Source of the DNA: Collybiopsis luxurians FD-317 M1
Lineage: Eukaryota; Basidiomycota; Agaricomycetes; Agaricales; Omphalotaceae
Reading direction: 5' to 3'
Assembly (NCBI GenBank): GCA_000827265.1
Contig: KN834761.1
Span: 719,797-767,740, forward strand
DNA length: 47,944 bases
In this document: positions 1 to 10,564 of the stretch, one piece after another
How the letters are laid out: every line of letters starts with the position of its first letter
Position numbering within the stretch: position 1 is the stretch's first letter
Notes under the pieces: model-generated
What the model was told of the DNA's origin: nothing
Databases searched by the model: none
What the model saw: the letters and a program-made list of their open reading frames with translations, nothing else
Program-made: the position numbers and the translations under genes

Positions 1-1191
1 CAGGGTGGTGACTATGGGAATGCACTTGTGGCAGCTGCACAGGGAGGCAATGAAGCTGTTGTCAAGTTGCTGCTTGAAAATGGTGCAGATGTGAGTGCCC
101 AGGGTGGTGAATATGGGAATGCACTCCAGGCAGCTGTGGAGGAAGACAATGAAGCTGTTGTCAAGTTGCTCCTTGAAAATGGTGCAGATGTGAATGCCCA
201 GGGTGGTTTTTATGGGAATGCACTCCAGGCAGCAATGCAGGAAGGCAATGAAGCTGTTATCAAGTTGCTGCTTGAAAATGGTGCAGATGTGAATGCCCAG
301 GGGGGTGAACATGGGGGTGCACTCCAGGCAGCTGTGCAGAGAGGCAATGAAGCTGTTGTCAAGTTGCTCCTTGAAAATGGTGCAGATGTAAATGCCCAGA
401 GTGGTTTGTATGGGAATGCACTCCAGGCAGTTGTGCATGAAGACAATGAAGCTGTTGTCAAGTTGCACCTTAAAAATGTTACAGATGTAAATGCCCAGGG
501 TGGTGAACATGAAAATGCACTCCAGGTGGCTGCACAGGGAGGCAATGAAGCTGTTGTCAAGTTGCTCCTTGATCATGGTGCAGATGTGAATGCCCAGGGT
601 GGTAGATATGGGAATGCACTCCAAGCAGCTGTACAGAGAGGCAATGAAGCTGTTATCAAGTTGCTGCTTGAAAATGGTGCAGATGTGAATACCCAGGGTG
701 GTGGATATGGGAATGTACTCCAGGCAGCTGTGCAGAGAGGCAATGAAGCTGTTGTCAAGTTGCTGCTTGAAAAGGTTGCAGATGTGAATGCCCAGAGTGG
801 TAGATATATGAATGCACTCCAGGCAGCTGTGCAGAGAGGCAATGAAGCTATTGTCAAGTTGCTCTTTGAAAATAGTGCAGATATGAATGCCCAGGGTGGT
901 TTCTATGGAAATGCACTCCAGGTTGCTGTGCAGGAAGACAATGAAGCTGTTGTCAAGTTGATGGTTGAAAATGGTGCAGATGTAAATGTTCAAGGTGGTT
1001 TCTATGGTAATGCACTCCAGGCAGCTGGACAGAGAGGCAATGAAGCTGTTGTCGAGTTGCTGCTTGAAAATGGTGCAGATGTGAATGCCCAGGGTGGTAG
1101 ATATATGAATGCACTTCAGGCAGCTGTGCAGAGAGGCAATGAAGCTGCTGTCAAGGTGTTGCTTAAACATGGTGCAGATGTGAATGCCTAG
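1..1191 (+). CDS. Ankyrin-repeat protein ANK1, C-terminal part, 5' end outside window
   Basis: The frame is open from the first base to a TAG at 1189-1191 and encodes about 12 tandem 33-residue ankyrin repeats of the form NEAVVKLLLENGADVNAQ-GG-x-YGNALQAA. Ankyrin repeats stack into a solenoid that binds other proteins. In fungal NLR-like proteins they form the C-terminal sensor behind a NACHT NTPase. The NACHT part would lie left of the window, inferred from NLR2 and NLR3, which carry the same repeats. Units differ mostly at the residue before YGN and in the xxG/D loop. No start codon belongs here because the reading begins mid-repeat. The terminal TAG stands where other repeats have CAG, and repeat-like sequence continues in frame after it, so this may be a recent nonsense change or an assembly error. 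Confidence 0.85.
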   Translation, partial: QGGDYGNALVAAAQGGNEAVVKLLLENGADVSAQGGEYGNALQAAVEEDNEAVVKLLLENGADVNAQGGFYGNALQAAMQEGNEAVIKLLLENGADVNAQGGEHGGALQAAVQRGNEAVVKLLLENGADVNAQSGLYGNALQAVVHEDNEAVVKLHLKNVTDVNAQGGEHENALQVAAQGGNEAVVKLLLDHGADVNAQGGRYGNALQAAVQRGNEAVIKLLLENGADVNTQGGGYGNVLQAAVQRGNEAVVKLLLEKVADVNAQSGRYMNALQAAVQRGNEAIVKLLFENSADMNAQGGFYGNALQVAVQEDNEAVVKLMVENGADVNVQGGFYGNALQAAGQRGNEAVVELLLENGADVNAQGGRYMNALQAAVQRGNEAAVKVLLKHGADVNA

Positions 1192-1420
1192 GGTGGTTTC
1201 CATGGGAATGCACTCCAGGCAGCTGCACATCAAGGTAATGAAGCTGTTGTCAAGTTGCTGCTTAAAAATGGTGCAGATGTGAATGCCCAGGGTGGTTTCT
1301 ATGGGAATGCACTCCAGGCAGCTGTGCAGAGAGGCAATGAAGGTGTTGTCAAGCTGCTGCTTGACAATAGTGCAAATGTGAATGCCCAGCATAGTTAATA
1401 TGGGAATGCACTCCAGCATT
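1192..1420 (+). pseudogene. Read-out tail of ANK1 beyond the TAG
   Basis: The frame of ANK1 continues after its TAG for about two more recognisable ankyrin units (GGFHGNALQAAAHQG, then NEAVVKLLLKNGADVNAQ, then a worn unit) up to a TAA at 1396-1398. Traces of the repeat (TATGGGAATGCACTCCAG) run to about 1,418. This is the degraded end of the array or the part lost to the upstream stop. Confidence 0.7.
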
Positions 1421-2250
1421 AGACCCCAACTAATTCTACCTGCTAATCCAAACCTACACCATTGCCTAACCCTTCCTAAATCCCATCATCCATCACTGCA
1501 GCCATCACCAATAATAGAGTGTTAGTCATTCCTTGGAAAGAGCGGGGATTGGCTTATAGAAACATTTTTTCATTGGAATGAACAATTCAAGGGAGGTATT
1601 GCAATCAGGCTTACTTATTTTATTTTTTTTTGTTCCACTTTAGAGTAAAGGTGTAAAATATGCTTGTTAAAGAACTGAAATCCCTTGAAATTTAACAGCA
1701 TGCAGGCCTCTGTTATTCCAATATTGTAATAATGAACAGAGTAAGCAGCCAGTTGACCATTTTGCAGGGGGTACATCATTAAAACCAAAATTGACAAGAA
1801 AGTCCATTAGGTCTAAGGACACAGAAGGAGAGTGCAATCTTTGTTGAAAAGAAATATGACCCAAAGACAATTAGATTGCACCTTGACACTCAAGATGCAT
1901 GTCAATGCAGCAGAGTTTTAATAACATCTGTAAAGGTGCAAAATTGTCTCCATTCAAGGGTATATAGAACAAAAATTTTATATATAATGTTGTATTTTGA
2001 GGTTAGGTCATATGCCAAACCCACTCCCCTCTCCCCCCTTCCCTTAAGGAGCTACTAATTCCCATGTTTTCAGGCTTGCTTTGGGCCTGACAATGTCCTT
2101 TTGCCCAGTCTGTGCCTACAAAGCTCCTTCTCATCACTTTTCCCCTCACAGTGCAAAGTCATGAGACCAACTCAAGTTAAAACAAGGACATTCTTGCCAC
2201 CCTAATATACTGCAATCACCAGGATTAAGGTGGAGGCCATGGGCGTCCCA
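1421..2250. repeat. 3' flank shared by ANK1 and NLR2
   Basis: I see no gene here. From about 1,640 to 1,950 the sequence matches 14,290-14,600 downstream of NLR2. Shared landmarks are GAAATCCCTTGAAATTTAACAGCATGCAGG against GAAATTCCTTGAAG-TTTGACTCCATGCAG, GTAAGCAGC, ACCATTTTGC and ACAGAAGGAGAGTGCAAT. This is duplicated 3'UTR or downstream DNA. From 1,960 to 2,250 I see only AT-rich sequence. Confidence 0.7.
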
Positions 2251-2299
2251 CACCTTTAGTAAGCAGGATCCTGACATTGTAATGGGCAGGCAGTTAGGA

Positions 2300-3530
2300 C
2301 ACTTTTGATAAAAGCAAACCATAGAAATAACTCACAGCATCACAGTACCTGCCCTAATAGTACCCAAATTTCTGAACAAGGACGGATCCGCAGATCAGGT
2401 TATTGTGGTTGGGATATTCAACAGGAGGATTTGATGGGTTTTTGGTATGTTTCTTGTCTGTCCGGGACACAACTTTTTCCTGATGCGACTTTTCGTAGCA
2501 TCCAGCTAATCTGACAATTCTGCTTCACTTTGTTCTGTTTATTCCATCCAAGTTCTTGCTCTCCCCGATAACCATGAGCTAGCCTCAACGCCGACGGACG
2601 ACCAGGCGCTTCGACTGAAATTGCATTATTATTGGAAGGATTAGGTTGTGCCTAGTCAGAGTCTGTTTTCTGTACATTCTTGACCGAGTTTTTCTTGTCT
2701 TTCCTGCAAGATGACTGACGTGGTTGTATCTCAGCTGATCGATAACAACTCGAAGCCGTCAGAGGTCCAGCACGTCTACTCTACAGTGTTCACCCACTAT
2801 CGATGGTAGACGAAGCATTCGAGTGCTTTCCTCCTTCCTCCGCCGCTGTTTTTTTCGGTACTGGATATCGGATACCTCGCGCGCATTGCTTAGATGTTCT
2901 CTCAGCAACGTTAACATTCCTCAGGCTCTCTCGACGGCCTTCTTCGATATTATGCTCATGGTGGGAAATCGGTATTCCTATGCACCCACAAGGATGTGCT
3001 GCGGAGTTATAATACCCTCCGGAGCACTGTACAACCCATATTCCATATTGAAGGTGTATTCATGGTCGGGAAAGCACGAATGCCAGTGCAAGACTCGCTT
3101 AGAGCCTTGTGGGAGCCCTTTTACCGCATTATTACCCCGGGAGCATCGCTATGCAGTTTGTATGCCGCCGTTTGCGAAGGACGTGATTGCACTGGTGGAA
3201 GGTTTGGTAGGATGACTGTAGGGCAGAGGAGGGAGAGGCGGGAGAGGCGGGAGAGAGGAAGGGGGTGAATGCGGATGCTGGCATGCTTTCTGCCCCTCTT
3301 TGAGACGAGACAGGATATGGCGATGAGTTTAGCATCATCCTGCGTTCGCATAGGCTATAGGCTGGGGCTTCCCTGCCGAAGGGTTCTCGGAGTCCAACTT
3401 CCTTGACATGGTGTCATCGTTGCTTAGCATTTTCATTCGGCGGTCGTAGAGAAGGTACTGTATGTAAACAGTTTTCGATATCCTAATGTTGTCCGACGTG
3501 CTCTAGGGTTTGGGGGACAGCACCGTACGG
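2300..3530 (-). repeat. Conserved Dicer-downstream segment, copy A (inverted)
   Basis: Read on the minus strand this matches 19,300-20,530 (copy C), 45,610-46,830 (copy D) and, more weakly, 7,540-8,000 (copy B). Landmarks are a C/T-rich stretch (CCTCTCCCGCCTCTCCC type), AATAATGCGGTA, AGTGCTCCGGAGGGT, TAGAGTAGACGTGCTGGACC and AAGTCGCATCAGGAAAAA. Frames are open on both strands in the different copies (for example + 2,823-3,215 and - 3,351-3,121), and none is long in all four. I do not recognise a protein. The order and orientation relative to Dicer are the same in every copy. Confidence 0.75.
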
Positions 3531-5505
3531 AGTGCTTGCTATGATGTATATATGTATCTATCTAAAGATGTCCATTACTACTGTAGCACTATAGGAATAT
3601 ACAAACTTCATATGACAATAGCAAACTTAGAGATGTGACCGAGAGTACTTTTTGGGAGAATCATCTTTCCCTCGAGCCTGGTACAAGAAATCTGTAACGG
3701 CCATATTTAGAATTGCGTCTCTGAGAAGTTCCTTCCTCTCATAGGAGATCGTCACAGGATGCTCTTGACTCAACGGACGCATCAATGCTTCGAGGAGTAA
3801 CAGTCGACTCCAGAAAGCGTACGCGATGATCTTCCCACAATGGCAAGTTGGATCGGAAACTGGATTTTATTGGAAGATACAGACATTAAGAGAAGGGAGA
3901 TGTAGGAATCATCGTAGAGGCACAGGATTTACGATATGCAGTTAGGAAGGGGAAGTGAGTGGCCACGATTCGATGTTGAGATGAAAAAGATTTGCATTTG
4001 TACCCGAAAAAAAGACCGTCATGAACATAGACAGCACCAATGAGTGATTTAACAACATTCGCAAGCACTAGGGGACAACGGTCAATTAGCGGAAAGCATA
4101 ACAAAAACTGGGTGACTTGCCTTTAGTCAAACATTCCTGCAAGTTCTTTTTCTTCTTTTCTTTCAATCCTCTACTATCGTCCTCGCCGCCGTTTCATTCT
4201 AACTCCGATTGTCTGCAGGTACTCCCGGTAAGGCCATGGTGCTATCCTCTTGCAGATTTTGCATGGTATCCAGATTCACCTGCGTCACAGGCTCAGACAA
4301 TTCTTCCGTCAGTACAAAAGTAATGTCAGAAATAGACAATGACTTCTACTTTTTCCCAACTAACCAATCTGGAAAAAAAAAAGTATCAGGCTTCACCGTT
4401 AACCTAGAAAAAAATACCCTCTACATACCTTGAATAATCCACCTATACAACCTCCTCGCAACATTCTCCTTCGTCAAACTTGTATGGTCCTTCCTCCTCG
4501 TCAAATACCCCTGGCCAAATGGACACTCCCAACAGCTGCGCAGCCATGACCAGCCTCAACACCATATCGCTCAACGTCTCAAGCCGCCGATAATTCATGG
4601 GCTCCTGAGAGACCGGAGCGGAGAGGGCGGGGGTGAGACAGTTGGCAATCATGGAGGGGGCGGATTGATCAGTAAAGAGGATTGAGCGGAGGGAGTCAGC
4701 GGTGAGGTTGAGGGTGATTGCGCGGAGGACGGAGGGGATGAGGAAGCCGTAGAGAGTTTTGGTTAGGGAAATGAGGGGCATACTCGAATATTGGGGTCAA
4801 AGGAGGAGAGATGGGGGTAGAGGTGCGGGCCTGGCCAGATGTGATAATAGAAAGTTGGTACGAAGGTGAAAGGGACAGACTTTGAGAAGAGGAAAATGAA
4901 TCTGCACATCATCGAGGCGAGGCTACCATTCGAGGACTTGGGTTTCCACCTCCTCCCTGACTGGATCCCATCTCCATTGCACGAGATCATACACCTTGAA
5001 TGAGACACTTCCATATACCATCCCAGATACCAAAATGCCTCCCCTGATTCCTCTACAGGAACTCTAACCGAATCTGCATCGTCCACGGCTTTCTGTGACT
5101 TCCGCCGAGCTTTTGCAACCCACCAAGATGTAGCCGTGGAGCAGTGCATCAAGTAGGACCTGCGGAGTCGAAACTATGACTCGATGGGTGAATAGGATGC
5201 CTTTCCAGAGTGAGGGGCTCGAGCACCCAGGAGGCCGACAGAGACAGGGAGAGCGTCTTTAATAATGTTACATTGCTGTTCACAAAGGATAACGGTAAAT
5301 GATAAGAAATTTACTGGGACAGAGACGCACCTTTTCAAGTTCCTTGCATTTTTGTGTTTCAAAGGTAAGACAGTGATTTAAGTCTTCCCAGGACTTATAA
5401 GAGCCATTCTTCGAATACCGAAACCGGATTACTATCCAAGACGCGGAAGAAGTTAGACGCCTAAGACGCGTCCGTCTGACCTGTGCGGCGCTTAATGACC
5501 CTGCG
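3530..5505 (-). pseudogene. Dicer-like ribonuclease relic A
   Basis: Minus-strand relic of a fungal Dicer, which cuts double-stranded RNA in RNA silencing. From 5' to 3' on the minus strand I see the leader common to all copies (ATTAAGCGCCG), the helicase fragment EQQCNIIKDALPVSVG near 5,275, VWPGPHLYPHLSSFDPNI near 4,840-4,800, the first RNase III signature NYRRLETLSDMVLRLVMAA (about 4,600-4,540), and ANVVKSLIGAVYVHDG (about 4,060-4,010). The second RNase III region is represented by a worn stretch near 3,700. Frames change repeatedly, and the DEAH and helicase C parts seen in copy C are missing, so no full product is possible. Dicer identity rests on paralogue C, where the helicase motifs are clear. 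Confidence 0.75.
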
Positions 5506-7330
5506 CAGCTATTTATATCCTTAGGCGCCCAATCTTCTTGGGCTTCTTCCACGTCTTAACGCTGCATTCGCCCGTCTTTCGCCACTACCATCAATGAACA
5601 AAATAGTAATCCAGCTTTGATTTTCTCAGAATGGCATTCCTATCAAGATGAGAAGGTATCTCAATGAGAGTTTGCAGAGGAACATCATCATTGCGATGGA
5701 TACAGGTTCTGGAAAGATTCATATCGCTCTCTTATGTTTGAAGCGCTGAAGCACGGAAGTGAAAGGTTACTTGATAAAGTGCATTTCTCCCAATAATTTT
5801 TTTTTTTTTTTTTTTTTGTTTCTTATGTTTCTCTACAGCTCTCATGGTTTCTGGCACCCACCGTCGCACTTTGTGAGCAGCAGTGCAACGTCATCAAAGA
5901 CGCTCTCCCTATTTCAGTCAGTCTCATATCGGGAGCTCTGCCCCCAGACCAGTGGCAGGATGCTTCACTCTGGAAGAGCGTCCTATCCACTCATTGGGTT
6001 ATGGTTTCCACTCCGCAGGTCCTTCTCGATCCCCTGCGCCATGGGTATATCTTGATAGGTGCTGATATTGGTTTGATCGTTTTCAACAAAGCTCACCATG
6101 CCGTCGATAACGATCCGTATGACCAGATTAGGCAGGAGTTCTATCACAAGATGCCCCCGCTTTACCGGTATCGCGTATAGTCAGAGACAGATCAGGCCTG
6201 CTCCGAACTTGCCGATTACGTCCGCCGTCTAATCCTCAAACACATCATCTACAATGTTCCCAGCACCTCTGACCCTCCCTTCTCCACCAACCTAACTGCC
6301 TCGACATCTCAAATGGCCCCTACATCAAATCCCTCTACAACTAGCCCTCCCAACAGGCCCCTGGAACCGCATCGAACAGAGGCTGTCACATACAATTGCG
6401 AACCAATGGATGAGTTGACCAACATCTTCCGCGTTGTGCGACCATTGGGGGCAATATGGTGTTGAAACGGGTCGTGGGTGTGTAGCCGTAGGTGGAGTGG
6501 CCGGAGGATTATTTGACAAAGAGGAAGGATCATGAGGTGTCGAATACGAGGATGCGAGGTTGGCAAAGGAGAATATGGCGAGGGGGTTGTATCGGTGGTT
6601 ATTCGAGATATGTAAGGGTGGTGATTTTAATGTTGACGGTAAAACCTGATAACATGTTTTCTAGATGTGGGAGCCATTGTATATTGCGATGATTGCTTCT
6701 GTACCGATGGAGGAGTCGCCTGAGCCTGTGACGCAGATGAATATCCAGATACCATGCAAAATTCACAAGAGAATAGCAATGTGACCTTACCAGACCCACC
6801 CCCAGATGAATAGAGGTTAAATGAAATGGCGGTGGAGATGATAGCAGAGGGAAGGAAAACGAGGAAAAAGCAGAAGAAAAAGAGCTCGCAGGAACGTTCG
6901 GCTAAAGGCAAGTTGGCCTTACCTATGATGCTTTGCATTAATTGACGGTTGAGCCCTAGTGCTTGCGGACGTTGTCGAGTCCCTCATTGGTGTTGCTCAT
7001 TGGTGTTGAAATTTCCTCATCTCAAGATCAAATCGTCGCTACTGACTTCCCCTTCCCAACCGCATATTGCAAATCCTGAGCTGTTCCGATGAATCCAATG
7101 TCTCCCTACTCGCCTCCGTATCCTCCGATGAAATCCGCTTTCCGATCCAACTCCCCAGCATGGAAAGATCATCGGGTACGCTTTCTGGAGTTGACTGTTA
7201 CTCCTCCAAGCATTGATGCATCAGTTGAGTCAAGGAGACCGCGGGATGATCTCGCAGGGAAGGAAGGAATTTCTTGAGTATGCAGTTTTGGACATGGTCA
7301 TTAAAGGTTTCTTATCACACCTTCGAGTTT
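5505..7330 (+). pseudogene. Dicer-like ribonuclease relic B
   Basis: Plus-strand relic, head-to-head with copy A. The likely old start is ATG at 5,594, aligned with ATGs at 15,632 and 42,989. A worn helicase start follows: RNIIIAMDTGSGK, with an intact P-loop GSGK, ends near 5,720. An intron-like stretch with a run of more than 20 T lies near 5,800. Next come fragments of SHGFWHPPSHF, the DEAH-region DNA (TTTCAACAAAGCTCACCATGCCGTCGATAA) near 6,095, and EDYLTKRKDHEVSNTRM of the first RNase III domain near 6,505-6,555. Helicase C and the region before RNase IIIa appear to have been deleted near 6,360-6,450. Frameshifts and stops are frequent. The second RNase III region (about 7,140-7,320) is also worn. 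Confidence 0.8.
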
Positions 7331-9060
7331 GATCTTGTCATACAAAGCTTCTATCTTTCTATAGTGCTATATGTGCAGTAGTAACGGAGATCTTCTCTAG
7401 ATAAATACATATGCACATCGTGGCAAGTACTTTTTAGATGCTGTCCACCCAACCCTAGAGCACGTCGGATAAAATTGGAATATCAAAAACTGTTTATGTA
7501 CGACACCTTCTCTGCACGACCGCCAAAGGAAAAAGCTGAAGTACGATGATGCCCCAGCAAGGAAGATGGACTCCAGAGTTGGATCTCTTCGCCAGAAAGG
7601 CCCGGCCTACTGCTGCAAACAGGGGAGAATAACTATTCTCATGGTCATACCCTGTATTGTCTTAACAAGGGGTCACCAGTACACCAGTATCCGCGTCCGC
7701 ATTCACATCCCCCTCCTCTCCCGCCTCTCCCTACAACCTCCCTAACCAAGTCCGCCGGCAGCGCCATTGCGCCACCCGTAAATGATAACGTACAAACCAT
7801 ATATTGATGATCCGCAGGTAATTATGCAGTGTAAGAGCTCAAATAAGGCTCTGAGTGAGCTTTGCACTGGCATTCATGCTTTGTCCTCCATGGGTATACT
7901 TTCAATTTGGAATACGAGTTTAGCGGTGCTCCAGGGGGTGTTATGACTGCGTAACGCTTTCTCGTGGGTTCGTAGGCTTAGCATGAGGGTGCGGACTTCC
8001 ACTGCGAGACACATAGTCATAGCTACTGAGCTACTCTTTCACTGTCAGTAGACAAAATATATATCAGAGCTAGACACGTACAGTGGCACAGGATCTACTT
8101 GAACACATGCATGACAAGGTCTGGTGGGAGTCCCATTTCGAGAGCCGAGGAATCAGAGGCATGTTCGTAGGTCTTTCGGGAGATGAATTCGAAAGCGGGG
8201 TTTCTTGGATGAGGGATCTGTAAAAAAAGATTCAAGCGTCCTTTGTAAAGCATTGACGTTCGAGTGCCTTGAACATCTCGTTGAGATTCGAGGCAAGGTA
8301 TGCAAGGGGATCAAAATATTCTAAATACAACAAAGGCTGTTCTGCATTAGGCCGGGCGGTTCTGTAAAAGTTGTCAACGAGTCAGTCACAGGCAACAAAA
8401 ATCAGGGCTTACGGTGCCTCCTGGCTCTTCAACCAAGCTGTTCTCTTCGTCATCGTCCCATCATCCTGAGTGTAAATGTCGCAAGCGACAACCTATCCCT
8501 TAACTCTACAATTCACGCCAGGACTTTTAACTGCGGAACAAAGGAGGCAACATCCAATTCAACATCATGATTCACCCTTTCCCCTAAGCTGAGCCAACAG
8601 ATAGAAGCGAGGATGGGGAGAAAAAGAAAGAGGATTGTGCCAGAGACAAGATAGATAGTTAGAGCCGGGACCCCACACGGCAAAAGAATCCCAATCATAT
8701 CAATAATCTCGGCCGAGCGATAGAGCGCAGAGATGAAAGGAAAAGACAAGGAAGAATTGGTAAAAAGTAGCTAGGCCTTGTGGCCTTGAGCGAAGAAAGT
8801 AGTATACTGTAGCAGGTACTGTTGAATGTCGCGAGCTCTAGAGTCCATAACGGGCTGGTAGCTTCGTCACAATTGTTACTGAATACTCTTTTCTTTTTCA
8901 AAATATCTGTCACCACTCGTATGTACTCGTTTTGGACACAGAGCAGTTAGAATTTCGTAAATGAGGAACTCAGTTGTACTTGTAAAAACAGGATCTCTTA
9001 AATATCAGCTCAATTACAACAGTCATTTCTTGTGCCACTGTGAGCCTTTTTTCATCTCTC
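7331..9060 (+). repeat. Conserved Dicer-downstream segment, copy B
   Basis: No confident gene. This holds the segment that follows Dicer in copies C and D: a Dicer-tail flank (AGAGCACGTCGGA near 7,460), a C/T-rich block near 7,710-7,735, CATTCATGC...CTCCATGG near 7,870, and a block at about 8,100-8,225 whose plus frame reads SHFESRGIRGMFVGLSGDEF. That block recurs at 20,745-20,830, partly at 47,060-47,120, and as a fragment at 15,165-15,245. Its function is unknown. The order matches copy C as far as NLR2. Confidence 0.7.
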
Positions 9061-9614
9061 ATCTAGCACTACTGTGACTATTATCGCTAGTGGTTTAATG
9101 TCTTTGATATAACGGCAATGTAGGAAAGTGGATAATCTGTGCTCAGTGGTACTAAGTACTGTGACCGCTGAGTGTCCACCAATTTGCTTTGCTCAGAGTG
9201 CGGGCAGTCTGCCAGTGTGATTGGTCTATAAATTCATCAGGCGGTGCCAGAATCCATCTTAGACGGCGAGATTGCTTGCAGAACAGAGTGGGCATAATGA
9301 AATGATATTCAGCTGGACACCCTGAGAATTTATTGGCTGTGAGATATAAATCACCTTCCAATCGACCTGCCAATCATCATGCATGTTCATCTGGTTTACG
9401 AATTAGCCGTCAAGTGACTTGGCATTGAGGCAGATCAAGGGTGACGAGACCTCGGATGCATCAATTTTGGAGTTGTCCGAGATCGCCTGACATTCTTTGA
9501 GAAATGTGCATGCGTTTCCAGCATGTTTCCAAGTTTGCACTTCTTTCAGAGCACGCAGTCATCTATTCTGGGAGTTCATATATCTCATTATGTATCGAGC
9601 AAAGTATGAATTTA

Positions 9615-9931
9615 TAGCACGGTTTAAAAAAAACATGCCTTAGTAATTTTGTTTACATGTAAACAAAGATGATGAAATTTGCTCCACATTACTTTGCCCT
9701 CCTCCCCTCCATAAATTTACAACTCCTCTTCGACACTCAACCATCTATATAGTGGAAATGCACCTATGATGTGTTCTGAGAGAGAGACTGCTTAGATTCT
9801 TTCCTTAGCAGCTGGTGGGATGTAGTGGTAGTGTTACGGCTCATGTTCCGCCTCCCATGCGGTGGAGCAAATTCTGACATCTTTGTTTAAATGTAAACAA
9901 TCACTAAGGCATGTTTTTCAAAATTGTGCTA
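9615..9931. mobile_element. MITE 1 (317 bp, terminal inverted repeats)
   Basis: The left end, TAGCACGGTTTAAAAAAAAC and onward to GCTCCAC at about 9,686, is the reverse complement of the right end (GTGGAGCAAATT... near 9,862 to TTGTGCTA at 9,931). The arms are about 70 bp with some mismatches. There is no coding capacity. TA dinucleotides sit at both ends, compatible with a Tc1/mariner-type TA target duplication. The same inner arm sequence (GTTTAC..GTAAACAAAGATGATGA) occurs in MITE 2, so the two are one family. The flanking DNA aligns with the NLR3 upstream region, which lacks the insert. Confidence 0.75.
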
Positions 9932-10074
9932 TTGCCGGAACAGCAATTCCGGATCATGTAAAAAAAAGCAATATGACCAAATCAAGTACATCAGTGCCCT
10001 CATTCTGGTACATGTCAAAGCCGCCATTTCTGTCACTGAATTTGGACACTACACAAATAGAAGACAAGCAATTA

Positions 10075-10450
10075 CAGCAATCAACGAAATTGTAGCAATG
10101 TTTCGAAAGAACGCACCTCAGTGATCTTGTTTATAGTAAACAAAGATGATGACATCTGCTCCACCATTGCTCCACCCTTGCTCCACCCAGCATCAACACC
10201 TCATTTGTTTAAAAGCTTTCATCGACTCTTCGAGGTATAAATTATGCGTACTTATGTTCCGTTATGTGTACATATAGCTCTTACAATACTACATGGAGAG
10301 TCACCGAGAAAGAATAGCATGATATCACTAGAATCCTACCCATTCAGCCTCGCGGCACTGTGGAGCAAATGTCATCATCTTTGTTTACTATAAACAAGAT
10401 CACTGAGGTGTGTTCTTTCGAAACATTGCTACAATTTCGTTGATTGCTGT
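10075..10450. mobile_element. MITE 2 (376 bp, about 90 bp terminal inverted repeats)
   Basis: The arms 10,075-10,164 and 10,360-10,450 are reverse complements with only a few mismatches, from CAGCAATCAACG at the left end to CGTTGATTGCTG at the right. The flanks are AATTA on the left and T-AATTA on the right. This allows a TA or an AATTA target duplication. The NLR3 upstream sequence ACAAGTGATTAACCTTG looks like the empty site and favours AATT(A). No ORF lies inside. It ends 114 bp before the NLR2 start codon. Confidence 0.85.
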
Positions 10451-10564
10451 AATTAAACCTTGTTCAAAAACATATAAGGTGTCAAAAGCTCGATCGTTCT
10501 TTTTTCCTTATCCTTCATCGCCGTCTTTGGACATCAGAGATTAACCTAGGATATTTCAATAGCA

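Larger units (their letters stand above)
9060..10564 (+). repeat. Shared NLR 5' flank upstream of NLR2, with two MITE insertions
   Basis: This aligns with 21,350-21,999 upstream of NLR3. Shared strings are TGACTTGGCATTGAGGC, GAGATCGCCTGACA, GTTCATATATCTCATTAT, CTACACAAATAGAAGACAAG, CTTGTTCAAAAACATATAAGG and GTCAAAAGCTCGATC. The last stretch before the ATG (about 10,456-10,564) is the most similar and is the likely promoter and 5'UTR. The NLR2 copy is longer because of the two MITEs annotated separately. I see no convincing TATA box. Confidence 0.75.

Noticed and set aside
210..857. Long minus-strand open frames opposite the ankyrin repeats
   Set aside because: They mirror the repeat periodicity of the coding strand (ASLPxCTAAWSAFPY type) and are antisense shadows; the same occurs opposite NLR2 and NLR3.
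5795..5820. The long T run as a retroposon poly(A) tail on the minus strand
   Set aside because: Copy D has a similar T tract at the same place in the gene, so it is better explained as an intron pyrimidine tract of the ancestral Dicer.
9060..10564. Short ORFs at 9,862-10,124 as a small gene
   Set aside because: They span the right end of MITE 1 and the left end of MITE 2, and the homologous NLR3 flank does not preserve them as such.
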